In this document: one piece after another, positions 47,101 to 58,250 of the stretch
Numbering within the stretch: the first letter of the stretch is position 1
How the letters are laid out: every line of letters starts with the position of its first letter
Assembly: GCA_003049465.1 (NCBI GenBank)
Contig: PYSS01000003.1
Location: 496,001 to 560,000, forward strand
Reading direction: 5' to 3'
Origin: Magnaporthiopsis rhizophila
Lineage: Eukaryota > Ascomycota > Sordariomycetes > Magnaporthales > Magnaporthaceae
Length of the DNA stretch: 64,000 bases
Notes under the pieces: generated by a model
The model's database searches: none
Seen by the model: the letters and a program-made list of their open reading frames with translations, nothing else
Told to the model about the DNA's origin: nothing
Position numbers and translations under genes: made by a program

Positions 47101-48167
47101 GGGCGTCGCGTGGGCACGTTGCCATGGTGTATGGCTGATGGTTGCGCCTTTGCTCCTGTTACAGCCGCGTGCGCTGCGGCCTGGGATATATGTGGCTGCA
47201 GAGGGGTATTTGGCGCGCCACTCACAGGAGCCGCTATAGGTCGAGCAAGAGCAGGAGCTGGCGAAGGGGAGGGTGGATGGGCTGTCGTGGGACCAGGTTG
47301 ATTGGGGGCCGTAGGGTTTGGTGTCGCTGGAGCGGAGGGTCGCGGAGAGGGCACTGGGAGAGCTGGCGCGGCCGCGGGCGCATGTAAAGGCGCAGGCTTT
47401 AGACCTGGCGATGGCTGCTTGGGCAAACCAGATGCTGGTTTGCTCGTAGAGATGGCAGGTCGCGGGGGTTTCGGGGTCGGAGGGGGCGCCGGGACGGCCG
47501 CGACGGGATGTGGTCGCTCTGCAGGTTGCGCAGTGCTTCCGAGCGAAGGGGCAAGAGCAGGTCCAGCTCCGGCAGTGGCACCCGTTCCGTTTGGCAGTAG
47601 GACTGTCCCTCTCCTCTCCTCGGGCTTGACTGGAGGTACATGGTTGCGGATGGCAGCATCCCGTTGACGCTGGACCTCCCGTGCTTCCTTCTCCTTGCGT
47701 TCGCGGTCCTCCTCCTCCAGTAGAGCCTTGATCTCCGACTGCACACGGTCGAACTTCTCCTCATCTTCGCGGATCCTACGGATCTGGTGTTCCTGGTATC
47801 GCGAGTACAGCCGGTCGATCAGCGCGGGGACCTTGGGTAGGTACGGATACGCCTCCTGGAGGGTGTGTGGGGAGGGAGCCTGCAGCTTGCGGCGCTTGTT
47901 CGGGGAGGCGCTGCCGTCGAGGGCAGCCTTGTCGGTGTTTTCGACCTCTAGCCTCAGCTCGTCCCGCAGTATCTGCAGGAAGAGCTCCTGGAGCGAGCCG
48001 GGGCTCAGGCGCTTCTCATCGTAGCGGTCGTCGTCCTTTATAAAAGAGTTTGCCGTAAGGAGGCTGGAGACGTGAGTGAAGGCCGGCGGGTCGACGGAGC
48101 CGTGAGCGACAAGCGACTGGATCAACAAAAGCGACTCGAGAGGCGTGTAGGCCGCGATGTTGAACAT
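44112..48167 (-). CDS. Bromodomain protein of the NuA4-associated Bdc1/BRD8 type
   Basis: 1351 aa, intronless, ATG at 48167. Seen: an N-terminal conserved block YTPLESLLLIQSLVAHG ... ELFLQILRDELRLE followed by a coiled coil (about 125-180, RIREDEEKFDRVQSEIKALL then an RKEKEAREVQRQRD run). Then about 800 residues of Pro/Gln/Ala low complexity with AQ/HAQ repeats around 46440-46640 on the DNA. A single bromodomain follows at about 1105-1230, including GPMDLKSIRAAI and the acetyl-lysine pocket segment ELVHMFANAIMYNPD with its invariant Asn. An acidic patch and a basic KRRRI tail end the protein. One C-terminal bromodomain with an N-terminal coiled coil fits fission-yeast Bdc1 and animal BRD8, subunits of the NuA4/TIP60 acetyltransferase complex; that assignment is from architecture, not alignment. 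Confidence 0.8.
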   Translation of the reverse strand: MFNIAAYTPLESLLLIQSLVAHGSVDPPAFTHVSSLLTANSFIKDDDRYDEKRLSPGSLQELFLQILRDELRLEVENTDKAALDGSASPNKRRKLQAPSPHTLQEAYPYLPKVPALIDRLYSRYQEHQIRRIREDEEKFDRVQSEIKALLEEEDRERKEKEAREVQRQRDAAIRNHVPPVKPEERRGTVLLPNGTGATAGAGPALAPSLGSTAQPAERPHPVAAVPAPPPTPKPPRPAISTSKPASGLPKQPSPGLKPAPLHAPAAAPALPVPSPRPSAPATPNPTAPNQPGPTTAHPPSPSPAPALARPIAAPVSGAPNTPLQPHISQAAAHAAVTGAKAQPSAIHHGNVPTRRPAPVVAPQHSPAASNPAPSTPLLAKAGVAPPSQFGQAAASDVRHEPARPANGAVSSPVLQHPQGVVVSSSRPTQSPQPPPPQLGVLQRPETVGKPKAPPPPQQATPTPPAGTPPLKWEPPYKPPQPSTPSQRPQVGPPGPGHHHNMVPQTWTPHTHAQVQAHAQAQAAAMHAQAQAQAVQAQAAKSQTAQAQAQVPHVQAVQGYVQAHPQGQTQAQTQAQVKTQNQVPPQGQVPPPYQSPAQLQARNAKPQQAPKPPPQPSHPVIFSHKPVLVPPQHASQGQLHAPAVDSKRPPVPVAASTQQPQRALQSQPAQPMPGQATAPSVPPTLIPAQAAPAAHRPPAAKSPTLTPAPTHPPPPKPTHSHQSPRISNHTQSQPPKSTPNNQQVYPNPQPHAQQQAAIQQQTRPHPPPLQQSIQPQVPVRPPVPVSLAQNTHLVPAVPAPVKTASPGPPAHSPSTPSLGVSRPEAPKPHASPYDTITTPVAAASGNLKPQVSTPKPSAPGQRWTPLLPQTPANAGDVGYFPRHGSATKWKSNPTPSTPNAVEASGMAAPRAEPLSPVRSPATLAVAGATPEVSLEGLANSAASRQSQPKTHSKKQQVQKLETGSLPKARQARQPRSKFHDAQDLPPSKEVEAQQQQSPLDEPHEAAKEPDSAKVKDEEETPRPSEETGDTTADESGPSQHHPAPSSTLPSRRGKRKRGESAGPDRTDATPASISEAPPETTIAAPPAPTPAISLSEPPSHILWTRGFPRISSSALDQIGSHRHANMFAHQIRDRDAPGYKSIVLGPMDLKSIRAAINHGNKAATQAAAALPDGDPGTSTVWLPISEDLVPPRGIINSAQLDRELVHMFANAIMYNPDPQRGFGPSFLRDDDEDEAADEADASTAAAGMPGSNVLGYKVDENAVVNDTRSMFVEVEKLLSNMRAAEISRGAPLPPPGSTGLVSAAAEDDDANRGASLDGAEDREGTAATDGDGTASGTAGTSGTTKRRRITRG

Positions 48168-49171
48168 GCCCCAGTATCCACCTCGCCAGCTCTCGAGGGG
48201 ACTGCCGCGTCTCTGTAAAAGATGAATAGGCGCCAGTTCTAGTGGTAATCAATTGTGGTGGTCAGCATGTGCGCTGATTGATTAAAATCAATTCGTTCCA
48301 TCGCGACGGGCGTGGTTGCTCGCGATATTTTTTTGTAGATGGGTGACCCGCGACTGCGCGACCGACATCAAAGGCCCGGTCGCAACTGTGTGGTGTCCCG
48401 ATCGAAAATGACCGAGACACAGAAAACAACGCGACTTTTCAAGGAAAGCGCGTCGTAAAATGACATACCGGCAACCTCAGTCCGCAAAAGGAGTCCCTTC
48501 CGACGACTATTCTAATGAACCCATGGGGCGCATCGATAGGGCGAGACCTCTGGCGTTGACGCGAATTGATGGGTTTGGTCGTTCTGGTCGGTCAGGATTT
48601 GCTTCCTGGTCACGTGGCACGGTTGCTGGAAATTTGATCGTGGTGAAATTTTGATGGGGAGTTTTCGGTCGCCGATGCTTTCCATCCACGGGCATGCGCG
48701 CTCTCCGTCCAACCCGAGGAAGGACTGTGGAGAAGGCACGCGTGGGCTTCCAAGAATCTCGCCCGATAAGATAGCGTTGAGGTTATTTCAGATAAGATAA
48801 GCCGACCAGCCTTGCACGTGATTTGACATTTAATTCCCGAGACCATCCTCAGCCGGCGCATTGGTTTCCCCCGGAAAAAGCTACCGGCCCAGACCAACAA
48901 CGCGCCTCGCGCGCTTCTGATAAATTTGTTCAATGATCGTCAATAGCTCCGACGAGTATGGACCACGTGGTATTTCGTGTCTGTTCAAGGACAAGCTACG
49001 TCAAATCAAGGCTTTGCCCTCGCAACCACGTTGGAAGCCCAGAAAGCCAAAATTCACCGGCAAGGACTACCTCAGTAATCAATAACAATGAGTGTATAGT
49101 TCCTCCAACGAAAGGAGTATCAGCGCCTGGCAGACGATAATTGGAATGTGCATGCTCGAACGTGCTGGCAA

Positions 49172-49212
<41 letters not shown>

Positions 49213-50299
49213 NNNAAAAAAAAAAAAAAAAAAAAAAAAAAGAAAAGAGTTGCCCCTCCAGGCATGGTTGGCACCCGTTCAGCCTGGCAAGGCAATCCAT
49301 CCATCAGATAAGATTACCATGCGGCGGTCCCGTCGTCTTACATTCTCCACAGCTGGCTCAAGCGCAACCCCCTTCCTTCCCCAAAACAAGCGGCGTCGAA
49401 AGCAGTCATGTAATCCTCCAGACGACGGTGAAGTGGGCGGAGCCGCTGCCCACACCCAGCCCCATCTCCGCCGCTGGCTTCAAAACGACCGCAGCCAGAG
49501 CGATGTGGGCGCTCCCACAGCCACAGGGTTCATCCATAGTCGAGTCATTGGGTCTCCCGATATTTCCCACGCTCCAGCGTTGTTGATCAAGCCAACCCCG
49601 ACTATCCATACGACGCCCAGTCGTTGACGCAAGCATCGCGGAGCCCATGCCTCTTGGGGTATGCCTCGCGTCGAGGCTCCGCTCGCTGCTCCGGCCTCGG
49701 GGGCGTGTTCTCGCGCCTTTCCTCCTATTTCTCCCACGGCTCCCTGTTGCGTCCATCAAGACGCCGCGCCATCACAATGTCTAGGCACTGACAATTCCTG
49801 CGAAAGCTTGAACGGGAGCCGGATGAGTGCGTTCAAAACGCCTGCGAACGGGGTGCTGGAGAAGCGTTCTCCTCTTGTGGGCTCCACGACCCGTATTTTG
49901 AAGAATATCGTAGTGGGTGCTGCCGACCTCGCCGGCCAAAAATCCTTGCATCTTGGTGCCGCCCGTTCCGGCCCTTGGCCGTATGTGGCAGCTGGGGATC
50001 ATGCCTGGCCGGGTTGAGCACAAGGCTCCGCCCAAATGACGCCAGGCCGGACCGACGGCGAGGCCGCCGCGGGGGTAGCCTGCGCGTCGGTGATGAACCG
50101 AATCAGACAAATAATTCTCATCTAATCTTATCTGATCCGCCTCCTTTTTGTTTTTCTTCGCCCCTCGGAGCCTGCCGTTCTTTTGCTCCATCAGGGTTAC
50201 TTGCGAGGTGCCTGGGACCCGTTGCTGTGCATCCCGTCCCCCCTCTCTCTCCTTGCTTTTCATTCGTCTCTGTGTGCCATCCCAGCCCGCGTTTTCACA
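48168..50299. other. Divergent intergenic region with an assembly gap
   Basis: 2.1 kb upstream of both the bromodomain gene and the OPT transporter. Contains a poly-A block with unresolved bases at 49213-49215. CT-rich sequence and CCATCCC-type pyrimidines precede the OPT start. No gene is supported. Confidence 0.55.
49177..49241. repeat. Poly-A block interrupted by an assembly gap
   Basis: 34 A, TT, three N, then 26 A. The N bases mark an unresolved join; the true length and content between the two A runs are unknown. Confidence 0.95.
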
Positions 50300-52848
50300 A
50301 TGGCAACCACTGTCATGGACGACGAAAAGGCCCCAAGCCTCAAAGAGAGAGACCAGGGCCAGGTCAAGCTCGTCCCTGCAGACGACCAGAGCGAGAGCCG
50401 GGAGTCCAAGTCTGCTCGGGAGGATGAGGTCCCTCGGGAGAGACGCAAGTCTGGTGCGTTAGGGCCGGTCGCATGCTACTTCTTATCTCTTTGACTCTCT
50501 CACCTCGGCGTATAGGTCTACCTAGCGACTGACGATATGTTTCACAGATGAGTCCAGCGCACCCAGCGCCGACATCCTCGTTGCCGCCGGCGTCGGCCTG
50601 AAGGAAGATGACCCCACGCTGCCGTGTCTGACCATCAGGATGTGGGTCATCGGCGTCCTTTTCTGCATCCTGGGCAGCGGCATCAACACGCTCTACACGT
50701 TCCGATTCCCATCCATCACGCTTTCCCAGTCGGCCATCCAATTCCTAGCCTACCCGCTGGGCAAAGGCTGGGAGGTGGTCGTACCCGATTGGGGGTTCAA
50801 CTTCAGGGGGACCCGCCACTCGCTCAACCCTGGTCCGTTCAACTACAAGGAAAACATCCTCATCTACATTCTGTCCAACCTGAGCTTCGCCACTCGCCTG
50901 AGCGCCGACGTCCTGACGGAGCAGCGCCACTTTTACGGCCTCAAGACTGGCTGGGGCTTCGAGTTGCTCATCACTTTGTGTACCCTCGGCTTCGGCATGG
51001 CTCTCGCGGGCATCTTCAGGTCCCTGATTATTGACCCCGCCGGTTTCGTCTGGCCTGGCGTTCTCAGCAATACTGCGCTCAACCATGCCCTTCACTCCCG
51101 CAAAAGTGACAAGGAGAGCGTTACGGGGTGAGCCGTGATCCGGAACTGGCTCTGCTATGTAAAGGAATCCTCGTTAGCCGCTAACCATTTATTCCCCTCG
51201 CAGTGGTAAATGGTCCATGTCGCGCTACCGCTTCTTCATGATTGCCTTTTGCGCTTCCTTCTGCTGGTACTGGTTTCCCGATCTCATCTTCCCAGCGCTT
51301 GGCTACTTCACTTTTATCTGCTGGATCGCGCCCAACAACATGGTTGTCAACCAGGTCTTTGGCATGAAGAGCGGGATGGGCTTGCTGCCCATAACCTTCG
51401 ACTGGAGCCAGATCGCATATATCGGATCGCCATTGGTCGTCCCGTCGTGGGCCATCCTCAACATCCTGGCCTCGCTCGTCTTCTGGATCTACATCGCGTC
51501 TCCGGCGATCTACTACTCCAACACCTGGTACTCGGGTCACCTTCCGTTCCAGAGCAACTCCATTTTCGATAACACGGGCAAGGTTTACAACGTCTCGCGT
51601 GTTATCGAGAAGGAGCACGACTTCTCCTTCAACCATACAAAGTACGAGCAGTACTCGCCTCTGTACATGCCCGTCACGTACGCCCTCAACACCTTCGGCC
51701 TCTGCTTCGCCACCCTCTCGTCCCTGTTTGTCTGGCTGTACCTCGAGAAGCGCGATCCTATCAAGAAGATTGCCAGGGCTTCGTCCCTCAGCCGGTTCTG
51801 GCCAAAGTCGTCGGCTGGTGGCGGCGGCGGCGGCAACGCGGTCGTGACCCTGAGAAACCCGCAACCCCGGTACAACCCCACGCCGACGTGGTGGTACTGG
51901 GTCCTGGCGCTCGTGTCTGTGGGCATGGGCATCTTCGCGTGCGAGTTCTACCCCGTGCAGCTGCGTTGGCACGGCGCTTTGTTCTCCTTCTTCGTCTCTC
52001 TCCTCTTCTTCGTGCCTCTTGCCTGGGTCTACGCGACGACCAACGTCAAGATCAAGACCGAGATCCTCTGCCGCATCATCGCCGGCTACGTTTACGAGGG
52101 CAAAGTGCTGGCCAACATCTGGTTCTTCGATATCGGCTACATCTCGGGCATCAAGGGCCTCGCCTTCGCACAGGACCTCAAGCTCGGCATCTACTGCAAC
52201 ATCCCGCCACAGAAGCTGTTTCTGGTGCAGTGCGTCGGCGTGATCGTCGGCGGCGTCACCCAGGTCGGCGTCGTCAACTGGGCGCTGGAGAACATCCCCA
52301 ACATCTGCACCAACAAGGCCGCCAACGGCTTCAACTGCCCCTTTTCGCGCACCCACTTCAACACGTCGCTCATCTGGGGCGGCGTCGGGCCGCGCCGCTT
52401 CTTCGCACCCGGCGCGCTCTACAACAGCCTGCTCTACTTCTTCCTCCTGGGCGCGCTGCTGCCCGTGGCCGTGTGGGCGCTCAAGAAGTTCGCGTTCCCG
52501 CGCTCGCGCTGGCTCGCCAAGGTCCACGTCCCGCTCTTCCTCGGCGGCCTCAACTACATCCCGCCCGCCACGGGGACCAACTACGGCAGCTGGGCCATCG
52601 TCGGCCTCGTCTTTGGGCTGTACGTGCGGAGGCGCCACCACGCCTGGTGGCAGCGGTACAACTTTGTGCTCGACTCGGCGCTGGACTGCTCGCTCGCCAT
52701 CGCGGGTGTCTTCATCTTCTTCACCCTGTTCTACACGGACGCCGTCGACAAGTTCTCCTGGTGGGGGACCGAGGTTCACAAGAATACTTGCGACTGGAAG
52801 GGGTGTACATACATCAAGAACCCGGCAGGCAAGAAGTTTGGGATATAG
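50300..52848 (+). CDS. Oligopeptide transporter (OPT family, Isp4-like)
   Basis: Proton-coupled plasma-membrane importer of small peptides, 792 aa from exons 50300-50453, 50548-51127 and 51204-52848. Introns have GTGCGT and GTGAGC donors and pyrimidine-rich AG acceptors; the phases join KS to DESSAPS and SVTG to GKWSMSRYRFF. Seen: a hydrophilic N-terminus with the cytosolic region ending before TLPCLTIRMWVIG, the family motif NPGPFNYKENILI (about residues 142-154), many membrane segments, the KIPPR-like CNIPPQKLFLVQ in the last third and a GTNYGSWAIVG end segment. The start ATG is in good context (CACAATGGC). The closest families are S. pombe Isp4 and yeast Opt1/Opt2; the peptide length cannot be deduced. 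Confidence 0.93.
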
Positions 52849-53934
52849 ATATTTTGTCCAGGCTTGCATTGCGGGAGTGGCTGTCAGGAAAGCTGGAGGT
52901 GGAAAGTGCTGATGGCCAATAAAAATTCTTGTCTTGGGCATCTCCTTGTCTTTTTCCACTTGTGATGATGTTGTCTCCAAAGTGTAAAAAAAAAAAAGGC
53001 ATGCATGTTTAGGGGGCCGCATTTAAATGTGGGCTGTGCACCAGCCGTCTAGGCGTAGGTCGGCGGCTACCAGACCTCAAGCGCTAGGCAGCCCGTTCGC
53101 GGCCCGCCCGCGGCGGGTGTCACTGCCAGCTGTTGTTGCTTCCAATAGGAACGTCGCTGGGCCCATGATTGTGCTGCGCCGGATAATAGTGGATCATGCC
53201 ACGGATATAGCCCGGCTGTGATTTGCTCGCTTGTCCGCCTCGCGGCATCTTGGCGCTAATGTCCCGCTGTCCAATTCGTTCACTAGGCGGCATCAGAGTC
53301 CGACGCTACGGTGCAAGCTTCTGTTTCCTACCGCGACGAATATGACATGACGGTGTCGGGGCCGAGTATCGTCAGGGGATCCGTTGCTGCTTCGGGCCGG
53401 CCATGCAGGCAAGCCCGACCTGCTGAGAAAAGTAGGGCGGGCAGGCGGCAGGACAGGCATTTGCTGATTTTTCTACCCATGTCCGCGGGGACGCCTGTAA
53501 ACGGAATAGCAAGGTGGAGGCAGCAGGCACCATTGCCCGTTGGCGCGTCGCCTTGATCGGGCTCTCGCATGGCCCCTCCGACTGGGAGCAGGGTACCATA
53601 CCGATCTTTATGTACCTGCTATTTCCCCTATGCAGCGGTCATGTTACAGGAAGCAAAACACAGCATAACTTTCGTCCAATAGCAAAAAGAGTTGCCTCGT
53701 TGCCAAGCCCACCTTCGGCGACCAGTGCGCCAGCAAATAGGTGCCTTGCCAGTTCCATTTCCCCGCTCCTCCAGGCTGTAGGAGGAAGGGCGACGTGCAC
53801 TCTACATGTCAAATAAGCAACATCTTCTTCTCTAAAACCGTTTCGTCCTGGACTGTCTTCTGCGTCTTCTCTCGTCCACTTAGTCTCGAGACATACGACA
53901 CCCAGGTCCTCTCGAGGTTTCTCCCACGATAGCG
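52849..53934. other. Intergenic: OPT 3' UTR and HET gene promoter
   Basis: 1.1 kb with short frames only and no recognised element. Confidence 0.6.
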
Positions 53935-56221
53935 ATGTCCGCACAGCCATCGTCGAGCATTGGCACAGCCCTATGCCAGCGGTGCTCGTACATGTTCTCA
54001 AACGAGGGCGTCCCGGACCTTACCGGGTCCCGTGGCCGCGGGTTCCACCACTCACTTATGAGCTCTTTCTCGGAGCGTCCGGACTGTACATTATGCTCCT
54101 ACATATGGAATGAGAACTTGGTAGCAGCCACGAGTTCGGCAGGGACACCCTTAGTGGCGCTCCGCGAGCTTCCCAGCCGGCACGAGATCGATCCAACAAC
54201 CTTTACAATTGTCTTCCGAATTCTCAACATCGACCCCCCGGAAGTGCGCAAACATGCACGGTTTGCTTTTTGGGTTGAGACTTGTGAAGGACGCTCTCGT
54301 TGGATATCCCACAGAGACCTTCTTCTCGCGGCGAGCGAAGGTAGGCTGAGATCCTTGGATACCCTGTCTAGCCCCTTAATATTTCACATGCTTATCCATG
54401 ATACACATTTTCAGGCGATCCATTCGCTCAACATACAGACCGGCGGCCCATCAGGTGGGAAGGGCTCAATGAGGACTTCGCGGCGGCGATGAAGGAGATG
54501 CTTGCCGAATGTGAGCGGTCACACGACGAATGCAAGCCTTCAGGACCTGCTCCCCTCCCCACCCGAGTGTTGTGCATCATTCCACAACAGTCTTCTTCGC
54601 CTCGGGTCAACCTCTGTGTCCCGCCCGAAGTTGGTGTCTCGGGGAGATACGCCTGTCTCAGTTATTGCTGGGGCCGCCGCTCAAGGCGGCCAGTGGAGTT
54701 GACCAAGCATAACATACAAAATCTGCAAACAAACGGGCTGGACGTGGACACCCTTCCCCTGACACTGAGGGACGCAGTCTTAACCACTCAGTCCCTCGGC
54801 CTACAGTATCTCTGGATCGATGCGCTCTGCATCATCCAGGATGATGATGAAGACAAGAAACGCGAGATTGCGCGCATGGGCTCCATCTATTCGAACTGCA
54901 CGGTTTGCATCGCGGCCGCCACCGGCAAGTCGGTACGAGACGGATTCATCAAACCAGCACATCGGACCAACACCATACATCCCGTCTGCAAAATCACACT
55001 ACCGCCTGGACATAACGATCGATTCCACGGTAGGCAGCAATTTGAAGCTAAATTCACCATGCCTATCTTCATTTACCTCGTCTCGTAAACACAGGCAAGG
55101 AAAGAGATGCTAACTCAAGTTTAGGAACGATGATTATCACCCTTCCCCACGAACAAGAGACTGAAGGGTTCGCCATCAACAAGAGAGGCTGGACCTACCA
55201 GGAAGCACTCCTGCCTCCACGGACGCTCGTATTTGGAGATATAGAGCCGGTCCTGCGGTGCAGAACCGAAGACGCGATCCAAGTCTTCGGAGAGAATGTC
55301 GTATATTACGACTATCCACTTGCGCCAACGACGATCTCAAGACACGTTTTTGAAGAACGCAATTACGACCATCTCTCAAAATCCCTTCACTTAGCTGCGG
55401 AAATCTGGCCAGATGTCGTTAAGGAGTACTCCGGCCGTCAGCTAAGCAAGCCCGAGGACAAGCCGGTTGCGATCCAAGGGGTCATGGACTTGTTCGCCAG
55501 CCACATGAAGGAGAAGTGCTACTTTGGCATATGGCCCTCTTGGCCGCCAGGTCTCCTCTGGAGTGTGACACCTACTGATGCGTGCGACGAGGAGGATAGT
55601 CTATACCAGGATGGGGAGAAGCCCAGACGAATTCCAGGCGTTCCAAGCTGGAGCTGGATGTCAATTACGGGCGGGAGTATGTCCGTTTACGCGTCCGACG
55701 TAATGAAGGGCTCACAGGAGGCCAGGATCAGCTTTGAGGCCGACGGCTGCAATCCACCTACATACAACCGCCTCCGCATCACCTGCCGCGTCCTGACCGC
55801 GGCCGAGGTGAAACGTTCGAACGCGTTCATCCAATTCGACGGAGACATTCGCTTCGACTTGGACATGACATCGACTGTGCAGTATCTGGCACGCCAGGAA
55901 CTTATGTACAAGCTCCGTGATATGCTTCAGAACTACCAAGTTGGCTTCGTCGATGCCCATGCGATCGCGGAGCTCTATATGAAGATTCAGGAATCAGAAC
56001 TAAAGCTTTATGTTCTAGTAATCTGTAAGGTGGACATGGGGCAAAGGGCGGGCATGGAGCAATGGATAGGCACGGCGCACAGAAAGATCGTGAAGCACAA
56101 TCGGCTCATGGGAATTCTTGTCGAACACGTGAGGGACAACGTGTATAGACGTGTCGGGATGGTGGAGGTGAGAGCGCTTAAACGATGGTGGAGGTGCAGG
56201 TCGACGGTTATATTGATATGA
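53935..56221 (+). CDS. HET-domain (heterokaryon incompatibility) protein
   Basis: 705 aa from exons 53935-54340, 54415-55029 and 55125-56221, each joined in phase (GTAGGC donors; TTCAG and TTTAG acceptors). Seen: a Cys-containing N-terminal module (CQRCSYMFSNEG ... CTLCSYIW), typical of stand-alone HET proteins, then the HET domain at about 214-365 with its three conserved blocks: YACLSYCWG, TLRDAVLTTQSLGLQYLWID with ALCIIQDD, and GWTYQE. HET domains trigger cell death when incompatible fungal strains fuse, and are abundant in filamentous ascomycetes; most members are untested and this one has no NACHT, WD40 or prion partner domain. No partner gene lies adjacent. The frame is intact. Confidence 0.9.
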
Positions 56222-58250
56222 CGGCCAGGGCGTGTCACCTAGGACACGGTCTGGGAAACAATTAATGCTACCGCGCGACTCAATCAGATTCCTCAAACGG
56301 AGAGGCTTGCCGGGACGAACCTGAAATCCTGTTTGCGCATGTAGAAGTGGCCCGTTGCCCGGCGCATGCAACCAGTAAGACTGGGAGTGGAACACGATGT
56401 CTTTTGATGAACTGGATCGAATATATGTAGATATATTCTCCAGCTCCCTATTTAGCAAATATATTCCCTCTTCTCCCACGCATAATACCCACGTAGCTGA
56501 TCACTATAGTAGGACCGGATCCTACTAGTAGAGTTCCTCGATAGCTAGATACAAAATAGTGGTAGCTTTAGCAGGCATAGGCAATGCACCTCAAAATACA
56601 GGTCCAGCAGGCTCCCTGAAGCGCATGGCAGCCAGCCGGAGATCCCTCTCGGCCTCCTTTGTCTGGTGCCCAATAATGAGCCCAATCGGATGGTACCGTC
56701 ATCACTGATCCCCACTACCTCTGCTGCCCCCTGTCGACCGAGGTATTGTCGCATAGCTCGTTGGCGGGCTGGGCGGCCAAGAAGGCTGCCCGGCGGCCGT
56801 GTCCCCCGCGGCATCGGCCGCTGTCCAAGGCCCGTCAGTCGTAGCGGTGGCCTCTCCGTCCCAGTCACCGGACGCCCGCCTCATCCACCTTGAACGGTTG
56901 GTCGGCAACCGGGATAGGAAGCGTATCGTGTCTATTCTCGAATGCGGCCCGACGGTTGGAGTACATTTCGTCGTGGAGTTTCAGTGGACGGGGCGAAAGG
57001 GGACAATCAGTAGCTGGGGAGAAGACAGCGAATCGACTGCCAGTAGATCGCATCACAGGTAGCAGATGACAGAAATGGTTTCAGAGGCTGCTAGATGGAG
57101 CTGTCCCTCGCCTTGGACTGTTTTAATGCCGACTGGATTGCTCGTCTATCCTAAAGTGTCTACTAGAATGGGCTTTTATCGAAGATCAAATGTCATCCTT
57201 TTTTTCTCGCTACTTCTGACTTTCCTCTACTGGGCCTTGCGAATGATCCCCTAAACACAGTATATATGTTATAAACAGCGCCGGTTCTAATCCTCAGATT
57301 TGGAGAGTGTCCATGAATCGAGATGTGCTGTTTCTATCACAACCACATCTTAAATGAGACGGGCAGGTGAGTTGATTCGGGTGGCGCTGCCAACTCCCAC
57401 GATACAGTAGAAATGGAAGGGGTGTCGGGAGGAAAACACCTTTGTCTTTTTGTCACCACTCGATGGTTAGCTTCAACCAGAGCAACAGAGCCAAACAGGG
57501 CTGGCACGAGAGGTGCGCCATCCCTCGGGTTTTGTCAACGCGGGTGGAAGAAATAGATACCGAGTGTCTACGAACGCCCGTGTAGATACCGCTACTGACA
57601 GGATGGGCTTCGTGCCACCAAGTACATTAACTGATCGGGCGCAATAGCACGAAGAGCCATGATGAGGATACAATCCTGCCACTAGTATCTAGGTACCTAT
57701 CTCGGTAGTCACCTAGCTAGATGGGGTATCTTGCCTTTGATTACTCTTGACGCATCCTATCTTCTCGGCTGACCATCGTAACAAGCTAGCTCTCTTAGTT
57801 TCTTGACGGTTTCTCAATTTTTCCGTGCTCTTTCGTCTTGTTAGTTGGCCATCTACCTGCCAACCTTCTTCTTACGCAAAGATTACTAGTCAGCGCCCCA
57901 ACCACTCACTCAGTATCATGGGACATCATGATTCCCCAAATCTTGATCCCTGACCAATTTAACGTCCTTGTTTATTTTCGTTATCTCGGTCTCGTCTTAC
58001 TTCGTATCGTCGTCTCCGCCACGGAGTCCTGGTGCACTAGGGTATAGACCAAGGCCAAGGGGACAAGAAGAATGGAAAAAGAAATGTTCAACTCGCTTTG
58101 CGGTTTAGTCAGACACGAGGTCGCGAGCCGACAGAGTTTCCTTTTTGATCCGAACCCGTGATCATGACGTCCGCGGATGCGACACTCGCCCGCCGATGCG
58201 GCGATTGACGAAGATGAGGGAGCTTGTTCAGGACATGACACCTCATCTCC
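56222..58250. other. Intergenic between convergent HET and p23 genes
   Basis: 2 kb. Contains an 8-bp inverted repeat with a 5-nt CCGGA loop at 56507-56527, and a GC-rich island (56740-56900) flanked by AT-richer DNA with short frames that could be a coding relic. No intact gene. Confidence 0.5.

Noticed and set aside
51181..53022. 613-codon antisense frame opposite the OPT transporter
   Set aside because: It mirrors the OPT exon; GC-rich third codon positions remove stops from the opposite strand. Its composition (Arg/Glu/Asp-rich, no hydrophobic core) is that of a shadow frame.
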